A stretch of DNA of 64,000 bases from Roseibium suaedae (GTDB taxonomy: Bacteria; Pseudomonadota; Alphaproteobacteria; Rhizobiales; Stappiaceae), in the NCBI RefSeq assembly GCF_900142725.1, contig NZ_FRBW01000003.1, positions 586,985 to 650,984 of the forward strand. Reading direction: 5' to 3'. Positions 47,203-57,372 of this stretch are shown here, piece by piece (position 1 is the stretch's first letter; each line of letters opens with the position of its first letter). The notes beneath the pieces were generated by a model, which was not told where the DNA came from, ran no database searches, and saw only the letters and a list, made by a program, of their open reading frames with translations. The translations under genes were made by a program, and so were the position numbers.

Positions 47203-48526
47203 GCGGCAGCATGTCCTTCATGTCCGGACCGTGCTCAAGACCGGTCAGAGCCTTGCGCAAGGGCATGAACAGCGCCTTGCCCTTGCGGCCGGTTTCCGCC
47301 TTCAGCAGTCCGGTCCACACGCCCCAGGTCTCTGACGTGATCTCGCCTTCCGGCAGAAGCCGGGCAGCGGCCGCCAGAAACTCACGGTCCTCATCTGCTG
47401 TTTCAACCAGGATCGGGCCGTGGACGGCCTGCCAATAGGTCCGGGCATCAGAAACCTTGCCGCAATTGCCCCGTACGGTCAGCCAGAAGGGCTCGGCCAC
47501 ATTCACGCCCATGCTGATCAGGCGTTCCTGCACCTGGCAGAATTCCATCTCATGAACCAGCTTGGCATTCAGGCTGTTGAGATCTTCCGGATCAAACTTG
47601 GCGGACGACTTGGAGATGCTTGACAGGTCGAACTTCTTTTGCAGCGCTTCCATTGTGGCCATCGGCTCGACAGCCTGGCTGCTGCCAGTCAGCACGGCAA
47701 GCGATGCAATGGCCATCGGCTCGAAGCCCGCGTCGCGCAGGGACCCGATCGACAGGGCGCCCTTGCGCTTGGACAGGCCTTCGCCATCCCGGGTGGTCAG
47801 GAGATTGTGGTGGGCAAAGACCGGCGGCTGCGCGCCCAGAGCCTTGAAGATCGCGACCTGCACGCCCGTGTTTGCCACATGGTCCTCACCACGGATCACA
47901 TGGGTGATGCCCATGTCGATGTCATCGACGATCGACGGCAGCGTGTAGAGATAGGTGCCGTCCTCGCGGATCAGGACCGGATCCGACAGGGACGCCAGGT
48001 CGATGGTCTGGTCGCCGCGGCACATGTCCGTCCAGCTCACATCCGTCCGGCGGGTGATAAAAGGATCGCCATCGTGGTTCGGCAACAGGAAGCGCCAGTG
48101 GGGCTTGCGCCCTTCGCCCTCAAAGCGTGCCTTTTCCTCATCTGTGAGCTTCAGCGCCGCCCGGTCATAGACCGGCGGGCGGCCAAGCGCACGGGCGCGG
48201 GAGCGTCGCCGCTCCAGTTCATCGGCGGTTTCGTAGCACGGGTAAAGCAGCCCTGCCTCGCGCAGAACGTCCGCAGCCTTGTCGTAAAGGGCGAACCGCT
48301 CCGACTGGCGGTCAATCCGGTGCGGATGGACGCCGAGCCAGGCCAGATCATTCTCGATGGCCTTGGCATATTCCGCCTTGGATCGTTCCAGGTCCGTATC
48401 ATCAAACCGGAGGATGAAGGTGCCGCCGGTTTTCAGCGAGAAAAGCCAGTTAAACAGAGCGGGGCGGATGTTGCCGATATGGATGAAGCCGGTCGGCGAC
48501 GGAGCAAAACGAACAGTGACGGTCAT
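47165..48526 (-). CDS. gltX: Glutamyl-tRNA synthetase
   Basis: The 453-residue class I synthetase charges tRNA with glutamate. The HIGH-like motif is in [20 protein letters not shown] at residues 5-24 and the KMSKS-like motif is LSKRKGAL near 250. Alphaproteobacteria often carry two GltX paralogues with different tRNA specificity; which this is cannot be decided from sequence by eye. It ends inside the convergent DUF2865 gene with a 38-base overlap. Confidence 0.93.
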   Translation of the reverse strand: MTVTVRFAPSPTGFIHIGNIRPALFNWLFSLKTGGTFILRFDDTDLERSKAEYAKAIENDLAWLGVHPHRIDRQSERFALYDKAADVLREAGLLYPCYETADELERRRSRARALGRPPVYDRAALKLTDEEKARFEGEGRKPHWRFLLPNHDGDPFITRRTDVSWTDMCRGDQTIDLASLSDPVLIREDGTYLYTLPSIVDDIDMGITHVIRGEDHVANTGVQVAIFKALGAQPPVFAHHNLLTTRDGEGLSKRKGALSIGSLRDAGFEPMAIASLAVLTGSSQAVEPMATMEALQKKFDLSSISKSSAKFDPEDLNSLNAKLVHEMEFCQVQERLISMGVNVAEPFWLTVRGNCGKVSDARTYWQAVHGPILVETADEDREFLAAAARLLPEGEITSETWGVWTGLLKAETGRKGKALFMPLRKALTGLEHGPDMKDMLPLIGRQNIQARLP

Positions 48527-48601
48527 GGTGGACAGGTATCCGCCCGTTTGAAGGTCTGCAAGAGGGATTTTGGAGGCAAAGGCTCAGGACGCGGTGCTTT
48601 T

Positions 48602-49843
48602 TCAGGCAATCTCTGGAATAGGCTGCTGACGGCTTGCGAGAACCCGGGATGCCCCTGTCAAAACCAGCGAGATTGCCGCGCAATAGAGAGAGATGCCGAC
48701 GAGCTGCAGATCGAAGGGCACCTGCGCATCGATCAGGAGGCCGATCAGTCCGGGGCCGGCTGCCGAGGCAAAAACCATCAGAGCAAAGGCCAAGGCGCGA
48801 ATCGCGCCGATATGCCGGACACCATAGATCTCCGGCCAGAGCGCTCCGGCAAAGGTCGAGGTGAACCCGTTGCTGATCCCGAGCAGTCCCATGAAGACAA
48901 ATGCAGCAATGGGCGCATGGACCAGTCCGAGGACAAGAGACGCAAGGCCGAGCGGCACGAGCATGAAGGGCAAGAGACGGCGGGCAGAGATCCGGTCGAT
49001 CAGGGGACCGAGGATCAGCGAGGCGACCACCGCCATGAAGGCCATGACCGCAAAGGTGCTGGCAAACATCTCCCGCGACCAGCCGCGCAGTTCCACCAGA
49101 TAGACCTGATTGAACATGACTGCAGTGCCGAAACAGGGCGGAGCGAGGACGCCGGCGGCAATTGCCCAGAAGACGGGATCACGCAGGACTTCCTTGCGGG
49201 TCCAGTCCCTCTGCCGGTTTTCCGTGGAGGCAGTTTCTGCTGCCGTTGGCACCCTTGGCCGGAAGAGAAGCGCAACAATCACCGGCAGGGCAAAGAGCAG
49301 CATGATGGCTGTTGCCGCCCACCAGCCCGCCCGCCAGCCATAGATGCCGGTGAAAGTGACAAAGGCGATGGGCATCAAGGCTTCTGCCGCCGGGAAGCCA
49401 AGCGATGCAATGGAGACTGCCCGCCCGCGCTGCGCGGAATACCAGCGCCCCATGGCGGTAAAGGAAATATGGCTCATCATCCCCTGCCCGCTGAGCCGCA
49501 GGCCGAAGATCACGGCGATCAGCACGGGAACGGAATGAACATTGGCCATGGCAACGCATAAGGCCGTCAGGCACAGCATCACCACCAGCGCCACCTTGTG
49601 CAGCGGATAGGCATCGACGCTGCGCCCGACCCAGGGCAGCATGGCTGCACTGGCGAGAGTGGCGGCCATGTAGATCAGCCCCATGTCGCCATGGCTGAGC
49701 CCAAGCTCCTGGCGCAGATCGCCCAGGGACATGGAGATGAAGAAGGTCTGGCCGAAGCAGGAAAAAGCCGTCAGCAGGAACCCGGCGCCAAGCCAGCGGG
49801 CATTCGTGCCCAGAAACGAGAAATAGGACACGGAGCCCCTCAA
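48602..49843 (-). CDS. Major facilitator superfamily transporter
   Basis: The 413-residue protein is a 12-helix MFS transporter. The loop 2-3 region (GRSVDAYPLHKV) is the usual signature position, and MSHISFTAMGRWYSAQRGRA resembles MFS subfamilies for organic acids such as oxalate/formate. Substrate is unknown. It lies 75 bases upstream of gltX on the same strand, and 126 bases separate it from nadE. Gene context gives no substrate hint. Confidence 0.88.
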   Translation of the reverse strand: MRGSVSYFSFLGTNARWLGAGFLLTAFSCFGQTFFISMSLGDLRQELGLSHGDMGLIYMAATLASAAMLPWVGRSVDAYPLHKVALVVMLCLTALCVAMANVHSVPVLIAVIFGLRLSGQGMMSHISFTAMGRWYSAQRGRAVSIASLGFPAAEALMPIAFVTFTGIYGWRAGWWAATAIMLLFALPVIVALLFRPRVPTAAETASTENRQRDWTRKEVLRDPVFWAIAAGVLAPPCFGTAVMFNQVYLVELRGWSREMFASTFAVMAFMAVVASLILGPLIDRISARRLLPFMLVPLGLASLVLGLVHAPIAAFVFMGLLGISNGFTSTFAGALWPEIYGVRHIGAIRALAFALMVFASAAGPGLIGLLIDAQVPFDLQLVGISLYCAAISLVLTGASRVLASRQQPIPEIA

Positions 49844-49969
49844 TGACTTGGACCGCGCCCATTTGCGCCAAGGCCGGAACGATCCGGAACCGGTCCGGAT
49901 CTTTCGCGAAACGGCGCGTCTTATAGCCGTTTCGCCTTCAGCCTTGCCTGTGCGGACCAGCCCTGAAGA

Positions 49970-51661
49970 TCAGGACCGGTCGCGGAAGCGGTTGGTGATT
50001 GGATACCGCCGGTCCCGGCCGAAATTGCGTTCGGTGATCTTGACCCCGGGAGGGGCCTGGCGGCGCTTGTACTCGGCAATATAAAGCAGATGCTCGATCC
50101 GGTGGATCAGCGCACGGTCATGACCGCGCTTTTCAATGTCGCTGACCGCCATCTCATGCTCGACCAGGCAGGACAGGATGTCATCCAGCACGTCATAGGG
50201 CGGCAGGCTGTCCTGATCCGTCTGGTTCTCGCGCAGTTCGGCTGTCGGAACCTTGGTGATGATGTTGACCGGAACGACCTCACCATCCGGGCCGAGCATG
50301 CCGGACGGCCGGTTGGCGTTGCGCCAGCGGGCCATGTGGAAGACCTGGGTCTTGTAGAGATCCTTGATCGGATTGTAGCCGCCGTTCATGTCGCCATAGA
50401 GCGTTGCATAGCCGACCGACATTTCCGACTTGTTGCCCGTGGTCACGACCATGGAGCCGAACTTGTTGGAAATGGCCATCAGGATCACGCCACGGGCGCG
50501 GGACTGAAGGTTCTCCTCCGTCGTGTCCTGCTCGCAGCCGGTAAAGAGCGGCGCCAGAACGCGCCCGAAACCTTCGACGGGCTCCGCAATCGGCACGGTG
50601 TCGTAACGGATGCCCAGGGCTCTGGCGCAATCGGCAGCATCCTTGATGCTTTCCTTCGAGGTATAGCGGTAAGGCAGCATGATCGCATGCACCTTGTCCG
50701 CCCCCAGCGCATCGACGGCCATGGCCGCGCAAATGGCGGAATCAATGCCACCGGAGAGGCCAAGCACCACGCCGGGAAACCCGTTCTTGCGCACGTAGTC
50801 CCCAAGCCCCATGACGCAGGCGCGCCAGTTGGCCTCATCCAGTCCCGGAAGGGAGGCGAAGGTGCCGTTCTCGCAGCGCCAGCCGCCCTCGGCCTGACGC
50901 ACCCAGTCGCTGAAACCGAGAGCCGTCTCGAACTGCGACAGCTGGAACGCCAGCGCCCGGTCGGCCTGCAGCGCGAAGGAGCCGCCGTCAAAAACCAGTT
51001 CGTCCTGTCCGCCAAGCTGGTTGCAATAGACCAGCGGCAGTCCGCTTTCCACCACACGGGCGACGACGACCGGCAGACGCTCGTCCGCCCGGTGCGCCCA
51101 GTAGGGAGACCCGTTGGGAACCAGAAGCATTTCGGCTCCGGTTTCCGCCAGGCATTCGCAGACTTCGTCGTTCCAGATGTCCTCGCAGATCGGCACGCCG
51201 ATGCGCACCCCGCGAAAATCCATAGGCCCCGGCAAAGGCCCCGCCTTGAACACGCGCTTTTCGTCGAAGACGCCGTAGTTCGGCAGATCATACTTGTAGC
51301 GCAGGGTCTGAACCTTGCCGCCATCCAGCAGAGCAACCGCATTATGCAGCGTGTCACCATCCAGCCAGGGCGTGCCGACCAGCATGGCCGGGCCACCGTC
51401 GGCCGTGTCCGCCGCAAGCTCTTCGATCGTCTGCATGCAGCGGCGCACGAAGGCCCGCTTGAGCACGAGATCCTCGGTCGGATACCCGGCCACCACCAGC
51501 TCGGAATAGAGCACCAGATCGGCCCCGCCTGCTGCAGCTTCCGCTCTGGCCGAACGGATGAGGGCAAGGTTGCCCGCAATGTCCCCGACGGTCGGGTTCA
51601 TCTGCGCAACGGCAAGGCGGAAGCGGCCGTCAACCGGCCGGGGAGTCGAGGAAGTCGTCAT
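49970..51661 (-). CDS. nadE: Glutamine-dependent NAD+ synthetase
   Basis: The 563-residue protein has an N-terminal nitrilase-type glutaminase (FRLAVAQMNPTVGDIAGNLA, with CEDIW holding the catalytic Cys) and a C-terminal ATP-dependent NAD synthase with the P-loop GLSGGIDSAICAAMAVDALG near residue 300. It makes NAD from deamido-NAD. I used the ATG at 51661 because homology begins with MTTSST shortly before the glutaminase; the frame is open to 51709. Confidence 0.95.
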   Translation of the reverse strand: MTTSSTPRPVDGRFRLAVAQMNPTVGDIAGNLALIRSARAEAAAGGADLVLYSELVVAGYPTEDLVLKRAFVRRCMQTIEELAADTADGGPAMLVGTPWLDGDTLHNAVALLDGGKVQTLRYKYDLPNYGVFDEKRVFKAGPLPGPMDFRGVRIGVPICEDIWNDEVCECLAETGAEMLLVPNGSPYWAHRADERLPVVVARVVESGLPLVYCNQLGGQDELVFDGGSFALQADRALAFQLSQFETALGFSDWVRQAEGGWRCENGTFASLPGLDEANWRACVMGLGDYVRKNGFPGVVLGLSGGIDSAICAAMAVDALGADKVHAIMLPYRYTSKESIKDAADCARALGIRYDTVPIAEPVEGFGRVLAPLFTGCEQDTTEENLQSRARGVILMAISNKFGSMVVTTGNKSEMSVGYATLYGDMNGGYNPIKDLYKTQVFHMARWRNANRPSGMLGPDGEVVPVNIITKVPTAELRENQTDQDSLPPYDVLDDILSCLVEHEMAVSDIEKRGHDRALIHRIEHLLYIAEYKRRQAPPGVKITERNFGRDRRYPITNRFRDRS

Positions 51662-51760
51662 GTGCGTGATGTACTCCGGGAGGGAGCCGCATGCAATCGC
51701 CGGGTGCATGCAAGACCTTGCGTTCCGGCCCGTTTTCCAATCCGTTCGCGGGCTGGACGA

Positions 51761-52297
51761 TCAGAGAAGAGCCGTCGACAGCATATCGGGCCTTGCATCG
51801 CGCGCAAGTCTTGTGCCGCTGCCCATCAGCATCGGATCCGTCTCGGCCGTCCCTTGCGCGAACTTCTCCCGGAACAGGCCCTTGGTGCGGCCATGAACCA
51901 ACTGACGTTCCAGCACGCCGCAGATCCGCTTGTAGAGAACAACAGGCGCAACGGGCTTCGCGACAAATCCATGAATGCCGACACGCATTGCCTCGAGAAT
52001 GACTGTCTTTCGCGAATGGGCGCTGACCACCAGAACCGGTGTGGTGCTGATATGGGGATCCCGGTCGCGGCGCATGATCTTCAGGAACTCGCCGCCGCTG
52101 ACGGGTGACATCATCCAGTCGCACAGGACAAAGTCAGGGGTCCGGTCAATGAGTGTTTCAAGACCGTCCGCGCCGTCATTGGCCTCGTAGATTTGCCGCA
52201 CGCCAAAGCCTGCCAAGATCGACCGGACTATGGAGCGCATGTGCAGGTTGTCTTCGATGAGAAGAAACGAAACCTGTGACAGGTCCCAATGCCGCAC
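51761..52297 (-). CDS. Single-domain response regulator (CheY-like)
   Basis: The 178-residue protein is a receiver domain with no output domain. The acidic pair is in LIEDN near residue 13, the phospho-acceptor Asp in FVLCDWMMSP near 60, the conserved Thr/Ser in VLVVSAHS and Lys in GFVAKPV near 113. The C-terminal 50 residues are polar. No histidine kinase is adjacent. Such stand-alone receivers can act by protein contact or as phosphate sinks. Confidence 0.88.
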   Translation of the reverse strand: MRHWDLSQVSFLLIEDNLHMRSIVRSILAGFGVRQIYEANDGADGLETLIDRTPDFVLCDWMMSPVSGGEFLKIMRRDRDPHISTTPVLVVSAHSRKTVILEAMRVGIHGFVAKPVAPVVLYKRICGVLERQLVHGRTKGLFREKFAQGTAETDPMLMGSGTRLARDARPDMLSTALL

Positions 52298-52401
52298 GCG
52301 ATACCCTCCCCTTACGTCACGCCAGCAACGTATGCATCAAGCAGGTAAAGGGAGCCTTAGCAAAATTATCGATATTCCCGGTTTCATCTGAGAAAAACGA
52401 A

Positions 52402-52427
52402 AAAGGGCGCCCGAAGGCGCCCTTTTG
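52402..52427. terminator. Bidirectional rho-independent terminator
   Basis: The perfect stem GGGCGCC-CGAA-GGCGCCC has a stable CGAA loop, AAAA before it and TTTT after it. It ends the DAHP synthase transcript on the minus strand. Confidence 0.8.
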
Positions 52428-52463
52428 TGGAAATCGCGGCAGATGATCCGCCTCTCCGTTTGA

Positions 52464-53846
52464 TCAGCCGTATGCAGCAACAGCTTCCGGCTGGCGCTCA
52501 TCCCGTTCACGCTTAAGATTTTCAGCGATCAGGAAGGCCAGTTCCAGAGCCTGGTCCGCGTTGAGGCGCGGATCGCAATGGGTGTGGTAGCGGTCACCGA
52601 GCTGATCGGCGGTCAGCGCATGGGCGCCACCGGTGCATTCGGTCACATTGCGGCCGGTCATTTCCACATGGACGCCGCCTGCATGGGTGCCTTCGGCGCG
52701 GTGAACAGCGAAGAAGGATTCCACTTCCTTGAGGATGCGCTCGAACGGGCGGGTCTTGTAGCCGCCAGCAGTGACCGTGTTGCCGTGCATCGGGTCACAG
52801 GACCAGACGACCGTGCGCCCTTCCCGCTCGACAGCGCGGATGAGCTGCGGCAGATGGTCGAACACCTTATCCGCGCCGAAACGGCAGATCAGGGTCAGAC
52901 GACCAGCTTCGTTTTCCGGGTTCAGCTTGTCGATCAGTTCCAGCAACCCATCCGGTGTCAGGGACGGACCGCACTTGAGGCCGATCGGGTTCTTGATGCC
53001 GCGGAAATACTCGATATGCGCATGATCCGGCTGACGGGTGCGGTCACCGATCCACAGCATGTGGCCGGAGGTGGCGTACCAGTCACCGGTGGTGCTGTCG
53101 ACGCGGGTGAAGGCTTCTTCATAGCCGAGAAGCAGAGCTTCATGGCTGGTGAAAAAATCCGTCGAGCGGAACTGCGGAACGCTGGTGGAATCCACACCGC
53201 AGGCGCGCATGAAGGCAAGCGCTTCGGTGATCCGGTCAGCAAGCACCTTGTAGCGGTGACCCTGCGGGCTGTCGGAAATGAAGCCGAGCATCCACTTATG
53301 GACCTGGTCGAGGTTCGCAAAGCCGCCCTGCGCGAAAGCGCGCAGCAGGTTCAGCGACGCTGCGGACTGACGATAGGCCATGGCCATCCGGTTCGGATCC
53401 GGGATACGGCTTTCCGGCGTGAAGGCGATGTCGTTGATGATGTCGCCGCGGTAGCTCGGCAGCTCAACGCCGTCCTTGGTCTCGGTGCCAGAGGAGCGCG
53501 GCTTGGCGAACTGACCGGCGATACGGCCGACCTTCACGACCGGCTGAGCGCCGGCAAAGGTCAGGACGACAGCCATCTGCAGGAAGGCGCGGAAGAAGTC
53601 ACGAATGTGATCAGCATGGTGCTCTGCGAAGCTCTCGGCGCAGTCGCCGCCCTGAAGCAGGAAAGCCTTGCCGGCAGCAACATCGGCAAGCTGGCGCTTC
53701 AGAGCGCGGGCTTCACCTGCAAACACAAGCGGCGGATAGGTCGACAGACGCTTTTCAACGTCCGTGAGCGCTTCCTGGTCGGGATAATCCGGCACCTGCA
53801 AGATCGGCTTTGATCTCCAGCTATCCGGTGTCCACTTTTCCGCCAT
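52464..53846 (-). CDS. Class II 3-deoxy-7-phosphoheptulonate (DAHP) synthase
   Basis: The 460-residue enzyme makes DAHP from phosphoenolpyruvate and erythrose 4-phosphate, the first shikimate step. It is the class II (plant-like) type, with [15 protein letters not shown] near residues 72-86, [14 protein letters not shown] near 112 and DPMHGNT near 350. The start at 53846 ([10 protein letters not shown]) is typical; the frame extends to 53903. The gene is monocistronic, with a strong terminator. Aromatic feedback is possible but no regulatory domain is evident. Confidence 0.95.
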   Translation of the reverse strand: MAEKWTPDSWRSKPILQVPDYPDQEALTDVEKRLSTYPPLVFAGEARALKRQLADVAAGKAFLLQGGDCAESFAEHHADHIRDFFRAFLQMAVVLTFAGAQPVVKVGRIAGQFAKPRSSGTETKDGVELPSYRGDIINDIAFTPESRIPDPNRMAMAYRQSAASLNLLRAFAQGGFANLDQVHKWMLGFISDSPQGHRYKVLADRITEALAFMRACGVDSTSVPQFRSTDFFTSHEALLLGYEEAFTRVDSTTGDWYATSGHMLWIGDRTRQPDHAHIEYFRGIKNPIGLKCGPSLTPDGLLELIDKLNPENEAGRLTLICRFGADKVFDHLPQLIRAVEREGRTVVWSCDPMHGNTVTAGGYKTRPFERILKEVESFFAVHRAEGTHAGGVHVEMTGRNVTECTGGAHALTADQLGDRYHTHCDPRLNADQALELAFLIAENLKRERDERQPEAVAAYG

Positions 53847-54144
53847 CAGTCCTACTCCTGCCTGGATCAGCGGGCGCGTTGCATGGCCCTGCCGACTGCC
53901 CAAAAGCTGATCAATTTCAAAGTGTCAGAACCACCGAACGCAGATCATACCGCGCAGGCAATCCTGAAAGAGCCGGGGTTTCCCCTACTGTTATTCCGAC
54001 AGTTCCCGGGTCACACTCATTTCCAACCGCCGCCCATGAAAAGGCAAAACGTTCGGCCTTATATACGTATCTTTGGCCAGAGACCACACCCGCAAGCGCC
54101 GATTTCCAGCAAAGCTGCGCCCGAACCGGAAAAATAATGGCCCC
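53847..54144. other. Intergenic region between divergent DAHP synthase and VIT1-type genes
   Basis: The stretch of 298 bases carries both promoters. I found no repeat, attenuator-like leader or ORF that stands out. Confidence 0.4.
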
Positions 54145-54876
54145 ATGGAACTGGAACACAGCCACAGCCCCCAGGACATTGAGACCCGCCTGAAGAATGG
54201 CCCGTCCGTCAGCTATCTCCGGGACTGGGTCTACGGGGGCATAGACGGCGCCGTGACCACCTTTGCGATTGTCGCAGGATCGCTCGGTGCACAGCTGCCT
54301 TCATCCGTCGTGCTGATCCTCGGCCTTGCCAACCTGCTCGCCGATGGCTTCTCCATGGCGGCAGCCAATTATACCGGAACCAAGACGGAAATCGACGACT
54401 TCCGCCGCTTGCGCCTGATCGAGGAAAAGCACATCCGCCTTGCGCCGGAAGGCGAGCGTGAGGAAATCCGGCAGATCTTCCGCACCAAGGGCTATCGCGG
54501 CGCCGAGTTGGAAACCCTGACTGCCATCATTACCTCGCGCAAGAGCACCTGGATCGAGACCATGATGCAGGGCGAGTATGGCCTTTCGAGCGTTCAAAGA
54601 TCACCGGTAAAGGCTGCATCCAGCACCTTTGCAGCCTTTGCCCTATGCGGATCCTTGCCGCTTCTGCCCTACGCCCTCGGCCTGCCCTCGAGCGACATGA
54701 TCGCCGTGGTCCTGACCGCTCTTGCCTTCTTTGGCATCGGCTCGGCCAAGTCCCGATGGTCCACACAGGGCTGGATCCGCTCGGGACTGGAGACCACGCT
54801 GATCGGGATGACCGCCGCCGCCATCGCCTGGGCCGTGGGGGCCGGGCTGCACGCAGCCTTCGGCACCACGCTATGA
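54145..54876 (+). CDS. VIT1/CCC1-family iron or manganese transporter
   Basis: The 243-residue membrane protein belongs to the VIT1/CCC1 family, which moves Fe2+ or Mn2+ out of the cytosol. Typical motifs are [20 protein letters not shown] in the first helix and [18 protein letters not shown] in the second. A cytoplasmic charged stretch ([20 protein letters not shown]) occupies the metal-binding domain position, then three helices follow. I used the ATG at 54145, where homology starts, although its ribosome binding site is weak. Confidence 0.88.
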   Translation: MELEHSHSPQDIETRLKNGPSVSYLRDWVYGGIDGAVTTFAIVAGSLGAQLPSSVVLILGLANLLADGFSMAAANYTGTKTEIDDFRRLRLIEEKHIRLAPEGEREEIRQIFRTKGYRGAELETLTAIITSRKSTWIETMMQGEYGLSSVQRSPVKAASSTFAAFALCGSLPLLPYALGLPSSDMIAVVLTALAFFGIGSAKSRWSTQGWIRSGLETTLIGMTAAAIAWAVGAGLHAAFGTTL

Positions 54877-54883
54877 GGCCACT

Positions 54884-55474
54884 TCAGACCGGAATATATC
54901 GGATATCGAGCGGCGCCAGATACCGGTCGATCAGCGCGATCACGTCAGGATCGGCCTGAACCGCTCGGGGATAGATAGGAGCTGCACGGTCTGCCAGCAC
55001 GGGAGAATGCCATCCACGGGTGGTTTCGACGAAATGGCGGATCCCTTCTTCACCCCAGAAGTCATGGAAGCCGAGCAGTACGCAGTCGATATAGCTCTGC
55101 AGGATCGGATTGCTGTCAGATCCCCAATCCCGGTTCTCGGCCTTTGCCTGAAACAGGAACATGTCCTCCGGCCCCGGAAGCCCCGCCTCTTCGCAGGTGA
55201 ATTGGCTGCCGACCGACGAAATCTTGTCGTAGCGCATCTCCCGCTTTTCGAGCGCGGCCAGCCCTGTTTTCGGCTCTCTGGCCAGCACGCCCAGAATAGA
55301 GGCCCCGGGCTCAGGCGCAACGGACAGGGCACAGATGCCACGGCCGGAATCAGTCAGTCCGACCACCCGCCATTCCCGGATCCATCCGTCGAGCCGCCCT
55401 GCCCGAACGCTTGTGCCCGGCGCCAGGGTTCGGGTGTTTACAAGCGAGCCATAGCCAAAATAGGTAATCGTCAT
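54884..55474 (-). CDS. Gamma-glutamylcyclotransferase-like protein
   Basis: The 196-residue protein begins with YFGYGSLVN, the substrate-binding YGSL loop of gamma-glutamylcyclotransferase folds. Members cyclise gamma-glutamyl amino acids to 5-oxoproline. The rest is less typical: VLAREPKTGLAALEKRE, then NPILQSYIDCVLLGF in a C-terminal helix. I chose the ATG at 55474, directly before the YGSL strand; the frame runs to 55492. It is convergent with the VIT1 gene, 7 bases apart. Confidence 0.75.
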   Translation of the reverse strand: MTITYFGYGSLVNTRTLAPGTSVRAGRLDGWIREWRVVGLTDSGRGICALSVAPEPGASILGVLAREPKTGLAALEKREMRYDKISSVGSQFTCEEAGLPGPEDMFLFQAKAENRDWGSDSNPILQSYIDCVLLGFHDFWGEEGIRHFVETTRGWHSPVLADRAAPIYPRAVQADPDVIALIDRYLAPLDIRYIPV

Positions 55475-55602
55475 GTGCCTTCCACGCGTCAAACGCCCTG
55501 TTACTTTTACTGATATTTAGAGAAAACACTGGCCAGATCCGCATGTGATCTTAACGTTTTGCCCCTAGGGGTTCGCGCAATAACATGTTCTGCAAGCCAG
55601 TT

Positions 55603-55633
55603 CAGCAGGTCTGATCAGCAGGTCTGGCTGAAC
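55603..55633. repeat. Direct and inverted repeats in the 5' leader of the first GGDEF gene
   Basis: CAGCAGGTCTG occurs at 55603 and 55616 (13-base period). GTTCAGC at 55600 pairs with GCTGAAC at 55627. The structure lies 20-50 bases before the start codon at 55654. Confidence 0.4.
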
Positions 55634-55653
55634 ACAACGACGATGGCGTTCTG

Positions 55654-57180
55654 ATGACCACGAGCACAGGAAACGGATGGGCCGGGGCAAATGCCCCAGC
55701 CTCCAGCAGCCGGATTGCGGCCTATGTCTACCGGCTCGCGGCCCTTCTCATCCTCATTGCAGCAGCTTCTCTCGCCGTCGTCGGCTACCTGGCCTCCCAG
55801 TCTGCCGACAGGCAGGCCTTGAAACACGAGACCTATGTCTTCGACAATGCCCTGCGCGATCATCAGCTTCTGATTGCCCGGGACCAGTTGAGCGTTGCCC
55901 GGTGGGACGATGCGGTGGAGCACATCGTCAAGGGCGTGGAGCCGGACTTCATTCGCCAGGAGTTTGCCCATGCCCTGTGGAACGACTTCGGCATGCACCG
56001 AAGCTTCCTGATCGGTCCGGGCGACGAGCTGCTGGCCAGCACCCGCGAGGATCAAGCTGATTTCACCAGACGCAGCCTGGCTGGGGACGATCCCGTCCGG
56101 GCTCTGGCAGACAAGCTGCGCAAGCGGATCAAGGATGGCGTTCCGGAGTTTCCCGCGACAGCGGCCGCGGGCGACACCCTCGACAGCACCTTGAAAATCG
56201 ATGAAGTGGCCGACTTCGCCTTCGCCCGCCTGGACGGCCAGCCCGTGCTTCTGAGCGCGGTTCAGATCCTGCCCGAGGATGGCCGGGTCAACTTGTCCAC
56301 CTGGCCAGTGATCATTCTGGTCGCAGCAAAACCGATCAACCAAAACTTCCTCAGCCAGCTGACGGCACCGCTCGACCTGATGGACATCGCCTTTCTGGAT
56401 GGACAGGCCCCCGACGGCATGGATGCCCGACGCGAGCTGACCGACCCCAACGGCAAGCTGGTCGGCACTTTCACCTGGTCTTCCCAGCAGCCAGGCCTGC
56501 AGATCTGGCAGCTGATCCTGCCTGTGGCCTTCGGTCTTTGCCTGCTTCTGGCAGTGGCGGCCTTCATCGTGTCGCGCAAGATCATACGCCTGACCCGCTC
56601 GCTTGAGCAGAGCGAGGCAATCAACCATTTCAACGCCCGCCATGATCCGCTGACCGGCTGCAGCAACCGACTGGCGTTCAGCGAGATCCTGTCCGCTGCC
56701 TTCGAGGGCCTGCCTGAGACTCCGTTTGCGTTGATTGCGTGCGATCTGGACAACTTCAAATCCGTCAACGACACCCGTGGCCATGCGGCGGGAGACGCCG
56801 TGCTCAAGACAATCGCGGACCGGCTCAAGGAGATTGTCGAACCGGAAGGTCACGTCGGCCGGATCGGCGGCGATGAATTTCTGATCGTGACCTCCCTGCC
56901 GAAGGGGCCCGAGAGCGGAAACCTCGGCCATCTGGCGGACCAGATCCTCGCCAGTGCGCAGATGCCGATCTCCCTGCCTGGAGGAGGCACCTTCCGCACT
57001 GGTGTATCTCTCGGCATTGCCGAGGCTCCCCTCTGCGGCAGTCAGGAGACAGACTTGCTTCGCTCTGCGGATGCGGCGCTCTACAAGGCCAAGCAGAACG
57101 GCCGCAACCGCGCCTGTCATGCGGTCCCTGCGAAGGAAACAAGAGACGCATCGCACGATGCCTCACTGATCCCCTCCTGA
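55654..57180 (+). CDS. Membrane-bound diguanylate cyclase with CHASE4-type sensor
   Basis: The 508-residue protein makes cyclic di-GMP. A first helix (residues about 26-48, ALLILIAAASLAVVGYLASQ) precedes a periplasmic CHASE4-like domain with the signature RWDDAV near 88. A second helix (LILPVAFGLCLLLAVAAFIV) near 290 leads to a GGDEF domain containing DPLTGCSNR and RIGGDEFLI; the GGDEF residues are intact, so catalysis is expected. The start codon has no strong ribosome binding site but sits after a hairpin-rich leader. A related gene follows 192 bases downstream. Confidence 0.92.
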   Translation: MTTSTGNGWAGANAPASSSRIAAYVYRLAALLILIAAASLAVVGYLASQSADRQALKHETYVFDNALRDHQLLIARDQLSVARWDDAVEHIVKGVEPDFIRQEFAHALWNDFGMHRSFLIGPGDELLASTREDQADFTRRSLAGDDPVRALADKLRKRIKDGVPEFPATAAAGDTLDSTLKIDEVADFAFARLDGQPVLLSAVQILPEDGRVNLSTWPVIILVAAKPINQNFLSQLTAPLDLMDIAFLDGQAPDGMDARRELTDPNGKLVGTFTWSSQQPGLQIWQLILPVAFGLCLLLAVAAFIVSRKIIRLTRSLEQSEAINHFNARHDPLTGCSNRLAFSEILSAAFEGLPETPFALIACDLDNFKSVNDTRGHAAGDAVLKTIADRLKEIVEPEGHVGRIGGDEFLIVTSLPKGPESGNLGHLADQILASAQMPISLPGGGTFRTGVSLGIAEAPLCGSQETDLLRSADAALYKAKQNGRNRACHAVPAKETRDASHDASLIPS

Positions 57181-57372
57181 CTTAAGGGAAACTACGTCCT
57201 GTCATTTTTGGCAGGTTCAAGAATTTCTTGCCGGATCCCTGGTGAAAATTCCCGATCCCGACCGGATATGTCTTGCCATTGGTCCGATTTTCACAGCATT
57301 TCGCGAGGTAAAATTAACCCGCACCGGTTAGGATCAGGCCGGATAAAAAAGTCGATTTTTCAGGACACCCCT